A stretch of 64,000 nucleotides of DNA. Origin: Pascua guehoae. Lineage: Eukaryota; Basidiomycota; Tremellomycetes; Trichosporonales; Trichosporonaceae. The stretch spans positions 55,029-119,028 of the forward strand of contig BCJX01000011.1 of assembly GCA_001600415.1 (NCBI GenBank), written 5' to 3'. The notes under the pieces were generated by a model. The model was not told the origin of the DNA. It saw nothing but the letters and a program-made list of their open reading frames with translations, and searched no databases. Each line of letters starts with the position of its first letter. The stretch's first letter is position 1. This document shows, piece after piece, positions 11,101 to 22,900 of the stretch. A program made the position numbers and the translations under genes.

Positions 11101-13629
11101 ACTAAAAACCTACCTCGTGAAGAGCGTGGCCACAGTCCGGAACAATGTGCGGTTTTTCGCCCGGGAGGCGGAAGGTGAAGCTTAGGCTTTCGCAGCAGAC
11201 GGGGCATTCAATGTCGTCGTGCTCGTCCTCTGCCATGGCCAGTGTGACGGCGTGTGCGGGCACGTCGGCCGACATCTTGTACGACTCGTAGAGAGAGGGC
11301 ACCGAGCGCGAGGTCTGGATGGCGCCTGGACTACCTGCCGGAGGTGCTAGCATCTCTGGACGATCGCCTCCGAGCATGGGCGACGGTGCACGGTTCGTTG
11401 TCGCGAACGGGTGCGCCTTTGGCTTCCTCGTCTTGACAGAGTTGTTGGACGACACGGTACTGGCACGTTGAGAACGAAGTGCCAGAGGTGGAGGAGCGTA
11501 TTGGCGTCGTTCATTGCTGCCAGGAGCCGATGTTGGGTGCTGGCCTGCCCTGCTTGCGCTTCGCATGCTGGCGTTATCCTTTGGCGGCCACTGCGAATCG
11601 TTACCGCCGTGAACGTCAAACCCAAGGGCGTTGTCGTCGCCGTAAGATTCTTCCTCAAAGACTGTGGCAACCGAGGGGCGTTCTCCAACCGACCACAGAG
11701 GTGAAGGGGTAGGGCGTTGCTGTTGTTGAGAGGAGAGAGAGTTGGAATCGCTAGAAAGTGAGGAAGCAGTGGTGAGCTGCGAATAGCGCGAACCGCGCTT
11801 TGACGTGGTCGATGCGTTTGGGGTGTTGCTGCCGGGCCCGCCTGGACTCTGGGGGCTCATAGGCATAGGGTGAGGCGGGAGGTCTGTGCGCAGGGAAGAG
11901 GATCGGGGCGACTGGGGTGGCTGTTGCTGGGGCGGGGCAGGGGCCGCCCGTGGGGGGAGACCTTGCGAGGAACCCTGCTGCTGCATGATTTGAGACCCAG
12001 ACTGCGACGACGACTGCGAGGGAGACCGGATCGGGTGCAGTGGCGGCGGGTACTGGGGCATGTGTTGCGATGAGGGAGAGTGGTGGGGGGGCATGGGCGG
12101 GAGTGGCGGCAGACCGTCGGGGGTTGGCGGACCTTTGTTGGCTGTATTGGGGTACGCAGTGGCGGGGGAGTTGCAATAATTCCGAAATGACAAGAGAGAT
12201 GGAAAGAAAGAAAGGAAGCACGATGGGGGTGGGGGGGGGGTGTGTGTCATGCAAGAAGAGGAATGGGTCGATTAACGAGCGAGGAATGTTTCGGGGAGCC
12301 CAGGCAAGGACAAAAACGAGGGAAGGAAGGGGCGGGCACGGTGATCGGTGAGTACAGGCATGCATGTACGCAGGAGGAATGGTGTGTCAGCGACAAGGAT
12401 CAACAAGGGGCAAATGCAACATGACCGACGCCGCCGTCCATCGCTTTGTTGATGGTCACGACGAGCATTGACATGGTTGGCGAGACTCACATATCTTCAT
12501 CCTTTCTGGTGGAGGTGCCATGAGCGACCCGAGGAAGTCGCCACCGCCGCCCTGGTTGGTCGCATAGTAGTTTGGCGACCTCTTCTTCTTGCCCTTGATC
12601 GACGACGCGTCCGACGACTTGTGCGACCTCATCATGGGAAGGAACATGTCGGGCGACTCGTCTTCTGCCGACGGCTTTGTGGCAGTGGCACTCGAAGGGT
12701 TGGGGGGCGCGGGATAATGATGGCGCAAGGAAGGAATCGGTTCCTCGTCTTGTTCTTCGGGGGGCGTCGAGAGCTGTGGAGAGCCCTGGGGCGTTGTGGG
12801 ATGCGATGAATGAGTCAAGTGTGGCGAAGGTGGTAACGGGAGGAAGGATGACTGGTCGCGGGGAGAGGGCGTAGGTGCCTGTGGCAGTGGGCCCAAGTTG
12901 GAAGAATAGGTAGGCGTCAGGCGAGGAGAGGGCTGACGCTGCTGGGACTGGGCGGGTGGCGCACCAGAAGGAGTGGCGTGGGTGGGAGTGTGACTGTTGG
13001 AATAGAATGGGGAAGGCGATGGTGGCAAGGGCGTTCCAGTCAACGCTGAAGGAGGGGGAGGTGTTCGGCGAGGTCCGCCGCGAGGCGGTTGTGGAGGGAA
13101 GGCCGTTGGGGGGTGTGGGGGCGGAGGAGGAAGGGGTGCGCGCGGGGGCGGGGGTGAAGAGGAGCGAGAGTGTGTGGGTGAGATGGCGGGGGTAATGGTA
13201 GCGGAAGGCGCAAGTGTTGGAGACAAGTCTGCCTTGATCTGGGACAAGTCGTAGTGAGCTGAAGAAGGGGCCAAACTCGCGCCGCCACCGAATGCACCAC
13301 TACTGTATGCAGCAGCGTTCAAAGTGTGTTGCTGGGCGGCGTGTAGACTGTGTTCTCCGTGAGGCGTGTTGTATGGGCGAGAACCACCCGGGCTAGGGCG
13401 TCCGATAGCAGTATAGTCGGGTTCCTGCGACAGCGGCTGGTGGCGTACTTTTTGGGCTCCGCCCGGCATTCCTTGGATAGCAGAAGCTGTTGGATAACCG
13501 CGAGTGGTCATTGTCGAATGATGGGTTCCTGTCGTGCCTGTGCCCGTGGTGGGCTGGGTTGCTTCGTTGCGGTAATGTTGGTGGTGGTAATGGGAGACGT
13601 TGTCGTTGTGGTTGAGATTGTGGTGTTGG

Positions 13630-13668
<39 letters not shown>

Positions 13669-14985
13669 GTGTGGCTGTGGCTGTGGTGGTCTGGGGCCAG
13701 TGGCCAGCTGTTGCTGTCGTCGATAACGCCTTTTGCGCTCGGGGCTCTCCTTTGATTGTGATACGAATCGGCTGCGGAGCTATCCGACAATTCCGGCGGC
13801 CAGGATCGGGACGGGTACCCAGGGTACTGGGACATGGCGGGGATCGAGGCGGCGGCGGCTCCAGCTTGGGCAACGTCAGCCACAGGCTGGTGCCCCTGGT
13901 GGTGCCCCTGCGTGTGCAACTGGCGGGAATGATAGGCGTGGCCGCCGCTATACCCTTGCTGCTGCTGGTAGTGGTGGTGGGCGTCACGCTGGTCTGCCGG
14001 CATTGGGCCGCTTCCATATCCCATGGAAGCCTCTGAAGACCCAGAAGGTTGACGAGACACGGCGGCCCCCGCTCCACCACCTAGATCCCGATCGAGAAAG
14101 TCACCCCTGTCAAAGTTCATGAGCGCGGGTGCAGCTGTACCGGTCGCCAAAGACGAGGTTTGCACAGTCGTGGTGGGCGGTGGACGACGCGTGTAGGGGT
14201 CGGCAAAAGGGTGGGGTGGTTCAAAGTCGTCGACAATGGGGCGCCCTGTCTGCGGCGTTGGCCACTGCAGAAAAGTCGGAATTCGTGACGAGGACAAGAG
14301 TGGGCTAAGGGGTGCAGCGCCAGGTGTGGCGGTGGCTTGGCGTGTAGAGGATGCGGCGTTGGCGTGCAGGTGGTGTTGGGTATGGGGATTGGGGGCGTTG
14401 CCAAGGGCGGTTAGGCTTGTTTGGTTATCCGCCGAAGCGCCTGCGATGCCAAAGTCGTTGCTGAGGGTGGGCGTGCGCGTGGGTCGGGACAGGGAAGCGC
14501 AAGCTGAAGAGGAAGCTGAAGCGGTGGCAGAGACAACTGTGATCGCGGAGAGAGCCGGAGGAGCTGGTGAACCTGCGGCGGTGGTGGGTGGGGCTGAAAG
14601 GCGAAAAGAGGGTGGGCGTGGGGGAGGAGATCTCGACTGGGTACGGGCCGATAAGGCAGATTGTGCTGAATGGCGGTGGTGTGACCGGGTCGAGTGGGAC
14701 GAGAATGTCGAATGGGTGAGGGGTGGAGAAGAAGCTCGCAGAGCCCCAGTCGTAAACCTCGTGGGTTGCGAAGCACCAGAGTCGAAAACATGCAAAACAT
14801 GCGATGGGGATGCCGGAGAGCCATAAGAGCCCACAGAGTGGTGTCTCTGCAAGGCAAGAGGAGACCCATGCACGCTGCCGTGGTGGACACCATGCACGAC
14901 GCCATGTGCCACCGGGGTGCCTTGAGCGCCAAATTGCGAGACAGAGCGATGCAAGGCATGAGAGGGCGAGGGCGAGAGTGACCTG

Positions 14986-15016
<31 letters not shown>

Positions 15017-16639
15017 AAGCGCGGGTCATGGTAGATGGCGGGGACGGTGGTGGTGAGGAAACACGCCCGGGCCGCCGGAGGGCGTTTGTGGCACTAGACG
15101 CCACTCCGCTTTGTGCGTCTGTGGCGGCGCCACTCCAGGGCTCTATAGGGACAAGGGGGAATAAAGGGTTGCGGCGAGGAGACATTGCGGCGCCAGCGCA
15201 CGTTGGGCATCGGCCACGCCCACCATGTCCACAGTCATAGCCGGAACCAGGAGTGGGCGACCGTGCCGGTGAAGAGGCCAGCATGGATGTTGGGGTCGAA
15301 TACGACGAATACCGTTGGTGCTTGGGCCCGGTGCTTGTGGCGGATGAAAGGGATGGCGCACGCGCCACCATGCTGCGCGAGACAGGTGTCGATGCTGGTC
15401 GCCGATTCGAATTTGCATGCTGCCAAGCTTGGTTGGGGCATGTCTGTGTCCCGTCGGGTGGACGTGGAGGAGATGAAGTAGCCCGCACAGGGTGCATGGG
15501 GAGATTGAGATCAATCGTGTCTGGGTTGACACTGGCCGATCTGCGAGAGTGCAAATGGCCACTCCACCGAGAATTGCTGCTACCCTCTCCTCCATTACGG
15601 TTGGACGTCCCTCGGCTGCCTCCTAATGACCAGGATCGTCGAAGAGAGGATAATGACGCCAGAGACAGGCGCCGCCGGTCGGTGCGCACATTGTTGTCAA
15701 TATTGTCTCCAAAGTTGGACGGGGAATGGTTGGGGAGATCTCGAGGCGACATGGCGGGCGAACTCGCAGCAGTTCGGTGAACTGGACCGGGCAAGGGCAC
15801 AAGCGGACTGGCGACAAGAGGGACAGCACCGCCTTCGCCGTCGATTACACGCCGAGAAGGAAGCGGGGGCCAAGTCCGGCGACGCGCCTGCTTGTGCGTC
15901 TTTGAATTCCGGCGCCGGGGATCTCGGTAATCTGATTCGCGTCTCCGACGCTCACCACCACCCAACTCGAGCGGGTCCCCAGTCAATGGGCAAGGACTGG
16001 GCGCAGAATGTATTGGCGAGTATCCGTGTCCGTGCCGCGGGCCGTACGTTGTGTGTGCGTGGGAATACGAGTCGTAGTGTGCGTCTGTGTACGAGGGTGT
16101 CTGCGTATGCGGGGCAAAATGGGGCGTGTGCGCACGAGATGCAATATAGTTGGCGGGGCCACTGGGTAAACAGTACCCAAAGCTGTGGGCGCCGTTATGC
16201 TCGGGACTTTGTTCGGGACCGTGTCTGTGGAGTCGGTGGTGCGTGCCAAATGGGGCATATGGCGACTCGCCCAGGTCTCGATCGCCGTCGGAGAGCGAGA
16301 AAAACGGGGCCAATGCAGTCGATGGCGAAGATGGTACACTCGGGGCACAGGCGGGGCAAGGGGGATATGGGTCAAGTGCCAGGGTGGTGATTGCCTCTGT
16401 GGTCTGTGCAGTCGAGAGGGACAAGTCGATGTCGATGTCAATGTCGAGGTGGGCGTGGGCGTGCGGATAATCTACACTCTGGCTAGTGCTGGCCGTGCTG
16501 GTGTGCGATGAGTCGGGGATAAAATCGACCTCTCTGCTTTGTCAGTTTGCCGACACACGCTCCAACAACGACAACAACAACAGGCAGCACCATACAGTGC
16601 ATGGTTCCCGGTGCCATTCAGCGCGTCCAGAACGTCCAT
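8133..16639 (-). CDS. Giant RING-H2/PH/VWA protein, Ste5/Far1-like scaffold candidate
   Basis: Model: exons 16639-16596, 16533-12491, 12141-11114, 11074-10945, 10889-9284, 9237-8307 and 8252-8133. All splice phases agree, giving about 2,633 residues. The first ~1,670 residues are low-complexity (Ser/Pro/His/Gln) with two polyglutamine runs. RING-H2 at about 1673-1733: CPVC, then C-x-H-x2-H-x2-C in DCGHALHEEC (split by an intron), then CGVC. The spacing and the GEK upstream of the cysteine-histidine core resemble the Ste5/Far1 RING-H2. PH domain at about 1917-2042 (MGQLMLFDILNVRR to HEMWRNTLLRLV). VWA-like domain from about 2130 (PVDLVVVVST) through THTFGYG-type and GSYTFV motifs; the metal site DxSxS is not intact, as expected of a non-catalytic protein-binding VWA. 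In budding yeast these proteins tether the mating MAPK cascade to Gbeta. That role here is inferred. The 352-nt intron (12490-12139 region) and the start codon are the weakest points. Confidence 0.72.
13634..13668 (-). repeat. CAG tract encoding polyglutamine
   Basis: Uninterrupted CTG/CAG triplets within the large scaffold exon, read as about 11 glutamines next to a His/Asn-rich stretch. Confidence 0.9.
14986..15014 (-). repeat. Second CAG tract encoding polyglutamine
   Basis: CTG/CAG triplet run in the same exon as the tract at 13634-13668, read as about nine glutamines. Confidence 0.9.
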
Positions 16640-16988
16640 CACGCCGAGTACGATTCTTCCTAGCCGAGAACCGCGGCCCAGGGCGTCCGAAAATCCTTTT
16701 GGCAGGGAGGAAATGCAGGGAAAAAAATCACGTTCTCGGTCCTCGGAGCGCCTCTCGGCAAGCGCCGCACCGGCAATGAGCGGGCGAGCACCAACAGGCC
16801 AACAGACAAGCCTCTGGTTCGCGCGCCACTTGCCACCCAAAAATCACAAAGCCAGGACCGATGGGTTCGTATCCGCCCGACCCAAGCGACCGCAAGCGAC
16901 AGACTTCCACACGTCACCGTGTCGTCACTTGCCACCTCGTTTCCAAGATTGTCGCCCCACCAGCAAGCAAACAAGTGATACTACTCAC

Positions 16989-17584
16989 AGCGAGTCTAAA
17001 TGGACAAAGAAACCAGCACGTTCGAAAGCACAGACAGCTGACGGTGTGCACGGGCTAGGCGTGTCCAAGTCCAAGTCGAAGTTGTCACAATTGCAGTCGA
17101 AGTCGTCACCACAGCAGTCACAGACGAGGTCGAGGTCGAGGTCTGTTGGAACAGTCGCGGATGACTTTCCACGTGCGTGTTTGCCTCTGGCAGGTGGTTG
17201 AACGGCTAGAGCAAACTCTGTCGAACTGGTCTCCACGCTGACCGGAGTGGACGGGGAGGGACTGGGTGGCGGTGGAAAGTAGGTTGCGAGGTGCTGGGAC
17301 GGCGACATGGGCTCGAATTCGACAATGTCAACAACGCACCCGGTGTATGCAGAGTTGTGCTCGTCCAGCTGACCCCCTTGGTCAATCTCCGGATCATCGC
17401 CGTGCACAGAGCTTCTGAAAGCAAAGCACGGAATGACGGTGGAGGCGTCGGAGACCGGGGAATCGGTTGAATTGTAGACTGCGTCCGTGCCGGCGGTGGC
17501 GGGGGAGGCTGTAGTGTTGGGGTTGGCAAAGGCGGAGGCGGCGGAGGCGTCCGCCTCTAGGACGACGATCGACGGCATCCTCAT
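16989..17584 (-). CDS. Coding exon of unknown protein, possibly 5' exon of the scaffold gene
   Basis: Open frame from ATG 17584 with coding-like codon use; the frame meets TGA at 16987, but that stop lies inside a perfect GTGAGT donor (16988-16983), so the exon probably continues elsewhere in phase 2. About 198 residues, acidic and low-complexity, with an odd C-terminal cluster rich in Cys and Asp (VCDCCGDDFDCNCD) flanked by DLDLDL repeats. An acceptor at 16656 (GGAAG) would join it in frame to the ATG exon of the scaffold gene, reading LIVLGVMDVLDAL. Alternatively it belongs to a separate small gene with a short last exon before 16640. I do not recognise a domain. Confidence 0.5.
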
Positions 17585-20500
17585 TCCACCGTATGAGACA
17601 CTGTCGTCGCCCGTGGATGGGGGTAATGCACGCGGTTGTAGTCGTGGGCTGCCTGGTGTGGTAGGGGGGCAAGGTTAATGGCAAAGGCAAGTCCCAGTGA
17701 GCAAGGGGCAAGCAGCAACAACAAACTCTGCAACGAATACAGAAAGACACAGCAGCAACAGGGAGCAGGGGGCAGGGAGCAGGGAGCTGGCCCAATCTTG
17801 CCATCCTTTGTACGAGTTGGGCGGCCAAGTGACGGTGGGCGGCGCCAGAATGTACGTCGTCGCTCCATCGAAGCGGCGAGTCACGGAGAGAGGGCTTCTT
17901 TGTGCCTGCCGCGCCAGTGTGTCTCGCACCGCTGTCCTTCCTGTCTCAAGTGCACACTAGTTCTTCCTTTTCCTGGGAAATAACCAAAACGTCACCCACA
18001 CTGGGCGTGAGCAGGGGAATGCTGTCACGTGGAATAAGCGCCGCGGTTGCGAGAAGCAACAAGTTAGAGGCAACAGTGTGGGGGTGGGGTCTAGAGGTGT
18101 TTCATTGTCCGGGGAGAGGAGTCAGTGCCGAGCGTCAAGAGAAAAAAAAAAACCTTGCGAGGCAAGCAGAGGAGCGGTCGGTTCATTTGTGGGGTTGGGC
18201 CATGGAGGTCAGTGCGGCTGCGGATCGAGCAATGGAATGCCCAAGAGCGCAGGGCATGGGGTACAGAGTGCACGCTCGCGGGCAGGTCAGGTGGGGTGTG
18301 CTGGTTGGGGGGCGGGCACAAGTCTCGGCCTGTCTCGGTCGCCGTCCTTTGCGCCTTGCCGTGTGGCTGTGGGGTGTGTGGTCGCAGAGTTGCGGAGACC
18401 ATTGCCTCAAACCAGGTCTTGGGAGAAGTGTGCCCGTGCGGGGCATGCGAATGCCCTGGGAGCCGCCGACCAGTGCGCGCTGGGCATCCCTCTCGAGCAC
18501 CATTCAAAATCCACAGTCTGCGACGGACGCGAGGAGTGTTTGGATAAGCACGCGATAGTCTTTCATGCCATTGCATGGCATGAGATGAGCACATCCTCTA
18601 CGAAAAAGCACTGGGCAGTCGGGCCGCCCACCACATCCTGCCATGGCCCCTCCACATGGTACATGACTATCGCGCGCGCACTGTCACACCTGTCAACTTT
18701 CCAATGGCAAAGTGACAAGATTAGGAGAACAATAGGCTCACGTTGAAACGAGCTTAACGAGGGGAAAAAAAAATTGGTGGCGCATGAGGGTCCTAACAAT
18801 GCAGAAAGACAGACGATAAATCCAGCGGGCCAGCGTGACGCGCCAGACGGCCGGAACCATACCGCCAGCCACAAACGCCACTCTTACAGCACCATGGTGG
18901 ATTGGTGGCGCATGGCGCATCCAGTCCAATGCGCGCAACAACACCTCCGTGTTTGTATCAACATGCCAGTCGGTTCCAGGAGGTGAGCGCCGCGCCAACG
19001 CCACATGCGCCACAGCAGCAGTACCCGCGCAGTGACCTTTGAGGGGATGCCAAGATTTGCTCTTATCCTCACCAGCTTGCTGTTGGCTACCCTTTTGTGG
19101 GTGTGGAGAAGTGTTTTGTCTATCCGATCACTCGTGAGTAAGTGATTGCCAGCTATCCTGCCCGTCCGGCTCGTCCTTGTCGGGATCTGGCTCGTGGAAT
19201 GCGCCATCAAGCCATGCAAGCCATTTTCAGGCCATGCAGCACAGTAGACGATGCATGCGACGCACGCATGCGCACAGGGTTTGGTTGGCGAGGGACGATG
19301 ATATGGTGAAACATGGGGTCAAGCGGACTGTGAGATTGAGAAGAAAAAAAAAGAAAAAGCAGAGGACAGTGTGCAGACCAACAGACCCTACCCTACTTAC
19401 TCCAGTGTCTCTCCCTTTGGCCCAAACAACGCACCTCGCCGATGGCCGAAGTGCAGCAACGCCAGCACGGAGCGCCCAGCACTGTTCCTCATACTCTCTC
19501 CTCTCCTGGCAACTGGTACGAAGCACATGATGGGCGCAACCCGCGGTGCCGCGGCGCGGAGAAGCTGGTCGAATGGCTTCGGTTTAATCGTACAAGCATG
19601 TTTGAGTATCCACCCCTGCCTCCCCCTTTACCCAGCCATTGCCGCCAGTGTGGTATCTTCTGGAACGCCACCCCTGTATCAGAGCCTTTCAATGTACACT
19701 ATCTTCACATAATTACATCACTGTAGCCCCTCATTGGATGCCTTCTTCATCGAGTTTGCGGCTAGTGGCCGTTGTCTGACCCCTGGGCGGTGTTGCTGTT
19801 AGGCTGCTGGTGATTGGGGAGGCTACTCATACTGCCATTCAATCTCTCTCCGTCCCCACCCAACGTCGCTCGGGCAACCCCTCCTGAGAACGCGACTTTT
19901 TCCGCCAGTTCGATTGATGCCGCTCCGGAGTGTTGCATTCAGAAGCACGACTCAAGACAAGGTCATGGGCGGCTGGATTAATGACTGAGAGGCGCGGCAT
20001 GTGATAGAGGTGGCGTTGGTATCATTAGATCTGGGGGCACCAACTGATGCAGACGCGAATACGCGGCACTCCCCGCCGTGTCACTGTGGGCACATCATTG
20101 CCCATTGTCAACTGACCTGGCCACTATGCGTAGCAACTTTGCCCAAAGTAGTTAACGCTCCTGCACATTGTATGCCTCTGCCTGCGGTGTCTGGTGGCCC
20201 TTGCACTTCGGAGAGTGGGGATGCTACACTGCCAACACTCCTTTCACAGTGACCCGTCCCCGTTGTCACTCCGGTATGAGGCGTAGTTCCGAGGAACTGG
20301 CCCTCCGCCTGCCACTCCGGTGTAAGGCGGTGTAGACTGTTGTGAGAGCGCGCCCATAGTGAGAGCTTGGACCCATGTCAGAACCGTGGCTCGGTACTGT
20401 ACCTGTTCGATCGGCGTCTTGCTACATTGGGACCTGGACGGCGTCGAAGGTAGCGGAGGCTTGCGATTGTCGCCGAACCATCTGCGCCATTGTCAACCCC

Positions 20501-21218
20501 GAATCGTTGATCAAGTGATATCGTTCCGTCCGTTTTTGTCTCAATCCCCATGATCAGGTGAAGTGTTGATGATGAGGTTGACCATCGTCACCGATGCCCG
20601 AAGCGGCGAGAATGACGGGCAATAATGACTCGAAGCAGGCGCATGCCACGATCCGCAGCATGTCCGAAAGTTCTTTCAAGCCACGCCGCCTGCCAACTCC
20701 ACTGACATCGGGCGGTGTGGACGCCACCGAGGACCTTGTTCGAGGAGTCATCGCAAGACCCTCCGAGAGCCATGACAACATCCTCGTCTGCACGCCGCCG
20801 TGGCTTAACACAACGGTCGTTCAACGACAGATGCATCTCCGAGGCCATCGGGGATCTGGGAGCCGACGCCCTAATAGAAGGATCGGCCTTGTTAGAGCTA
20901 TCGTTTTGTCCCCGAGGGGGCAGGGGGGCGCTACTGTGCGATACCATCCACCACACCTTGGCGCAATGCGCGGGAGATGTTCCCTTGGTTACCAAAAGCA
21001 GGCTGGTCATGGGGGACGAACGGAGGCTCGTGCATGCTGCATTGGACAATGAAGGCATCAGAAGGGAGACCGACCATCGCAGGGGAGGTTGTCACAAGGG
21101 AATCCACCACTAACTTGGCTTGGTCGCGCGACCTGCTGCGCCGAGACAACCCCCCTTTGTGCTGCTGCTAGCTACTTGATTGCAAATCCATCGTCCCCAG
21201 GTCAATCCAGAAAACCCA
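17585..21218. other. Gene-poor region
   Basis: 3.6 kb with short frames in all phases but none with family motifs or consistent splice signals. Purine runs (18141-18151, 18764-18773, 19342-19358) and ordinary unique sequence only. It could hold noncoding RNA or degraded genes; I see nothing I can name. Confidence 0.5.
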
Positions 21219-21226
21219 TATATAAA
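21219..21226 (+). promoter_or_regulatory. TATA box of the secreted protein gene
   Basis: TATATAAA about 95 bp upstream of the ATG at 21321, followed by a CT-rich leader (21241-21300). This is one of the clearest core promoters in the window and suggests a strongly regulated gene. Confidence 0.65.
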
Positions 21227-21320
21227 GAGTGCGCCCAGAGCTCATTCTCAACTTCACAATCCACTTCTTTTCCAAACTCTCAACATCTCTTCCAACAAGT
21301 TACTCGCCCCAACCTACACA

Positions 21321-21809
21321 ATGCTCGCCGTCTTCGTCTTCGTTGCTTCTCTCGCCGGTGAGGACCCCTGGCTGGTCACGCCAACAACAACAACAATAGC
21401 AGAAGCTAATAATATCAGCCTCGGTCATTGCCAACCCCGTCACCGGCCCCATCATCAAGCGCGACTTCCCGGAGGACCCCTCGGACATTGCTGCGATCAT
21501 TCCCGCGAGCTGCCAGACCATCTGCGGTTACACGATCCACGCCTACAACGCTTGCCAGGAAGGCAACAACTACATTTGCAACATGATCTGCTCGGTGAGT
21601 GGCATTGTCCATTTCCTTGCACCTGAACTGTTGCAGGTGTGACGGTACCCCACCCAGCCAACTCTTTGCTCGACTGATTACTAACTCCCCCACAGGATTA
21701 CGGCGAGGAGCAGATTGACAACTGCGTTGCTTGTGTTACAGCCACCAACACGGTCCACCCCGATTTCATTCAGTCGGGCGAGCAGGCTGTCAATGACTAC
21801 TGCTATTAA
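21321..21809 (+). CDS. Small secreted eight-cysteine protein
   Basis: Exons 21321-21357, 21419-21594 and 21696-21809 join in phase to 108 residues. The N-terminus (MLAVFVFVASLAASVIA) is a signal peptide; a dibasic KR about residue 27-28 could be a Kex2 site. The mature part has eight cysteines in the pattern C-x3-C-x9-C-x8-C-x3-C-x10-C-x2-C-x21-C, enough for four disulfides. No known enzyme motif. Small Cys-rich secreted proteins of fungi act at the cell surface or outside; function here is unknown. The first intron splits the signal peptide. Clear TATA box and CT-rich leader upstream. A further donor/acceptor pair downstream of the stop (see 21888-21951) suggests a spliced 3' UTR or a lost C-terminal exon. 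Confidence 0.8.
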
Positions 21810-21887
21810 GTCACTCGGCTCCGCCTATTGTGAGTCATGGGTCTTGATCAAATCTGCTTTGTTCACTCACACATCAGAAAGCGGAAA

Positions 21888-21951
21888 TGCCAACTCCAAC
21901 AAGATCGCGGCCGTCGGCGTCACCCTCGCAAGTTGTTCTTGCAGAGATTAA
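21888..21951 (+). other. Possible relic of a GPI-anchor exon
   Basis: Follows a GTGAGT donor (21830) and a CACATCAG acceptor (21887). One frame reads SGNANSNKIAAVGVTLAS, like the small-residue and hydrophobic tail of a GPI-anchored protein. It cannot be joined to the secreted protein above without hitting a stop, so it is either untranslated or decayed. Confidence 0.3.
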
Positions 21952-22429
21952 TTTCTGACGCCTAGTCCTCCTCCATACCCGCCACGGCTGTTCCCCCCCG
22001 CGAAGAGAGAAAAGAAAAGAAGTAAAAAAAATTGGACCGCCCCTCTATTTCCATGCTGTGAGAGCCAATACAATTGGTAATATAAATAGTTGATGTCAAC
22101 CCTTACATGAGGGCGCCTTGACTTGCCAGCAAACACGTGAAAATGCTCCTGAGCAGACGTAGGTGGCCACCGTCAGTTTGAAGAGTGAAGCGTGGCTGGT
22201 TGTTAGAAACACTGCACGCGCTTTGCAGGCGGTGAGCGCTTGGTAAACTCAACAACATGTTAAGTTTCTGACCAGATGTGTCACGTCATGCTGTTTAGCT
22301 GGGTTCAATCACCCGAACATCCACGACTGTCTCTTTTCTTACTACGCCTGGATACTCTCGGAGATACAATGGCAAGATGGCACAATGTGTGAGTGCAGAC
22401 GTCCTTCTCAACAGGTATGCAAGCCTGTT

Positions 22430-22900
22430 GTGCTCACCACCCTTTCCCAGATGACCGTCCCGATCTGGGTCGTCACCCCTCGCCATCATCATCGTCCTCA
22501 CCTGCTGCTTCTCCTCAGACCTGACCAAGGAGGGGACAAACGCACCATGGTCATGGCACTCCTCTCCGTCGTATCCCTTGCCATTGTCTCTCCCACCATT
22601 AACCCCGCACATCCGCTAGGCCTTCCTGGCATTCGACACATCGGGTATCTGGGCCCCTGTCAAACACCATTTCTCTCCCAGCAAAAAAACGCGCCATCTC
22701 AATCGGCATCGTCGGCGCGATTGCAAACCTCTTGTCCGTGTACGGGTCCTACATCTAGCTCGCCACGAGTGCGCCCAAGTATATCCCGTATTCACGGCCA
22801 CTTGATCTTTGCTTGCTCCCCCATGTTTCTCCTCAAGCGCTTTCCGCATCCCGAGAGCGAGGCTGAACTGCGCGCCGAAGTCAGTAACGAGGTATGAGCT
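22430..22900 (+). pseudogene. Decayed MFS transporter fragment (allantoate-permease type)
   Basis: Pieces of an MFS protein lie in different frames: MTVPIWVV, then SSDLTKE, then FLAFDTSGIWAPV, then RAISIGIVGAIANLLSVYGSYI followed by TAG (22756-22758) where a tryptophan is usual, and then APKYIP. The RAISIGIVxxIANLxSVYGSYxW...APKYIP order is characteristic of the anion:cation symporter (Dal5/Tna1) family. Frameshifts and the stop make it non-functional. Both ends fade into unrecognisable sequence; limits are approximate. Confidence 0.6.

Noticed and set aside
17902..18746. Plus-strand frames of about 220 residues
   Set aside because: Cys/Trp/Arg-rich random-looking translations that cross purine runs; not credible as genes.
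20594..21052. Overlapping 150-residue frames on both strands
   Set aside because: Neither has a family motif, the two are mutual shadows, and no promoter or splice sites were found.
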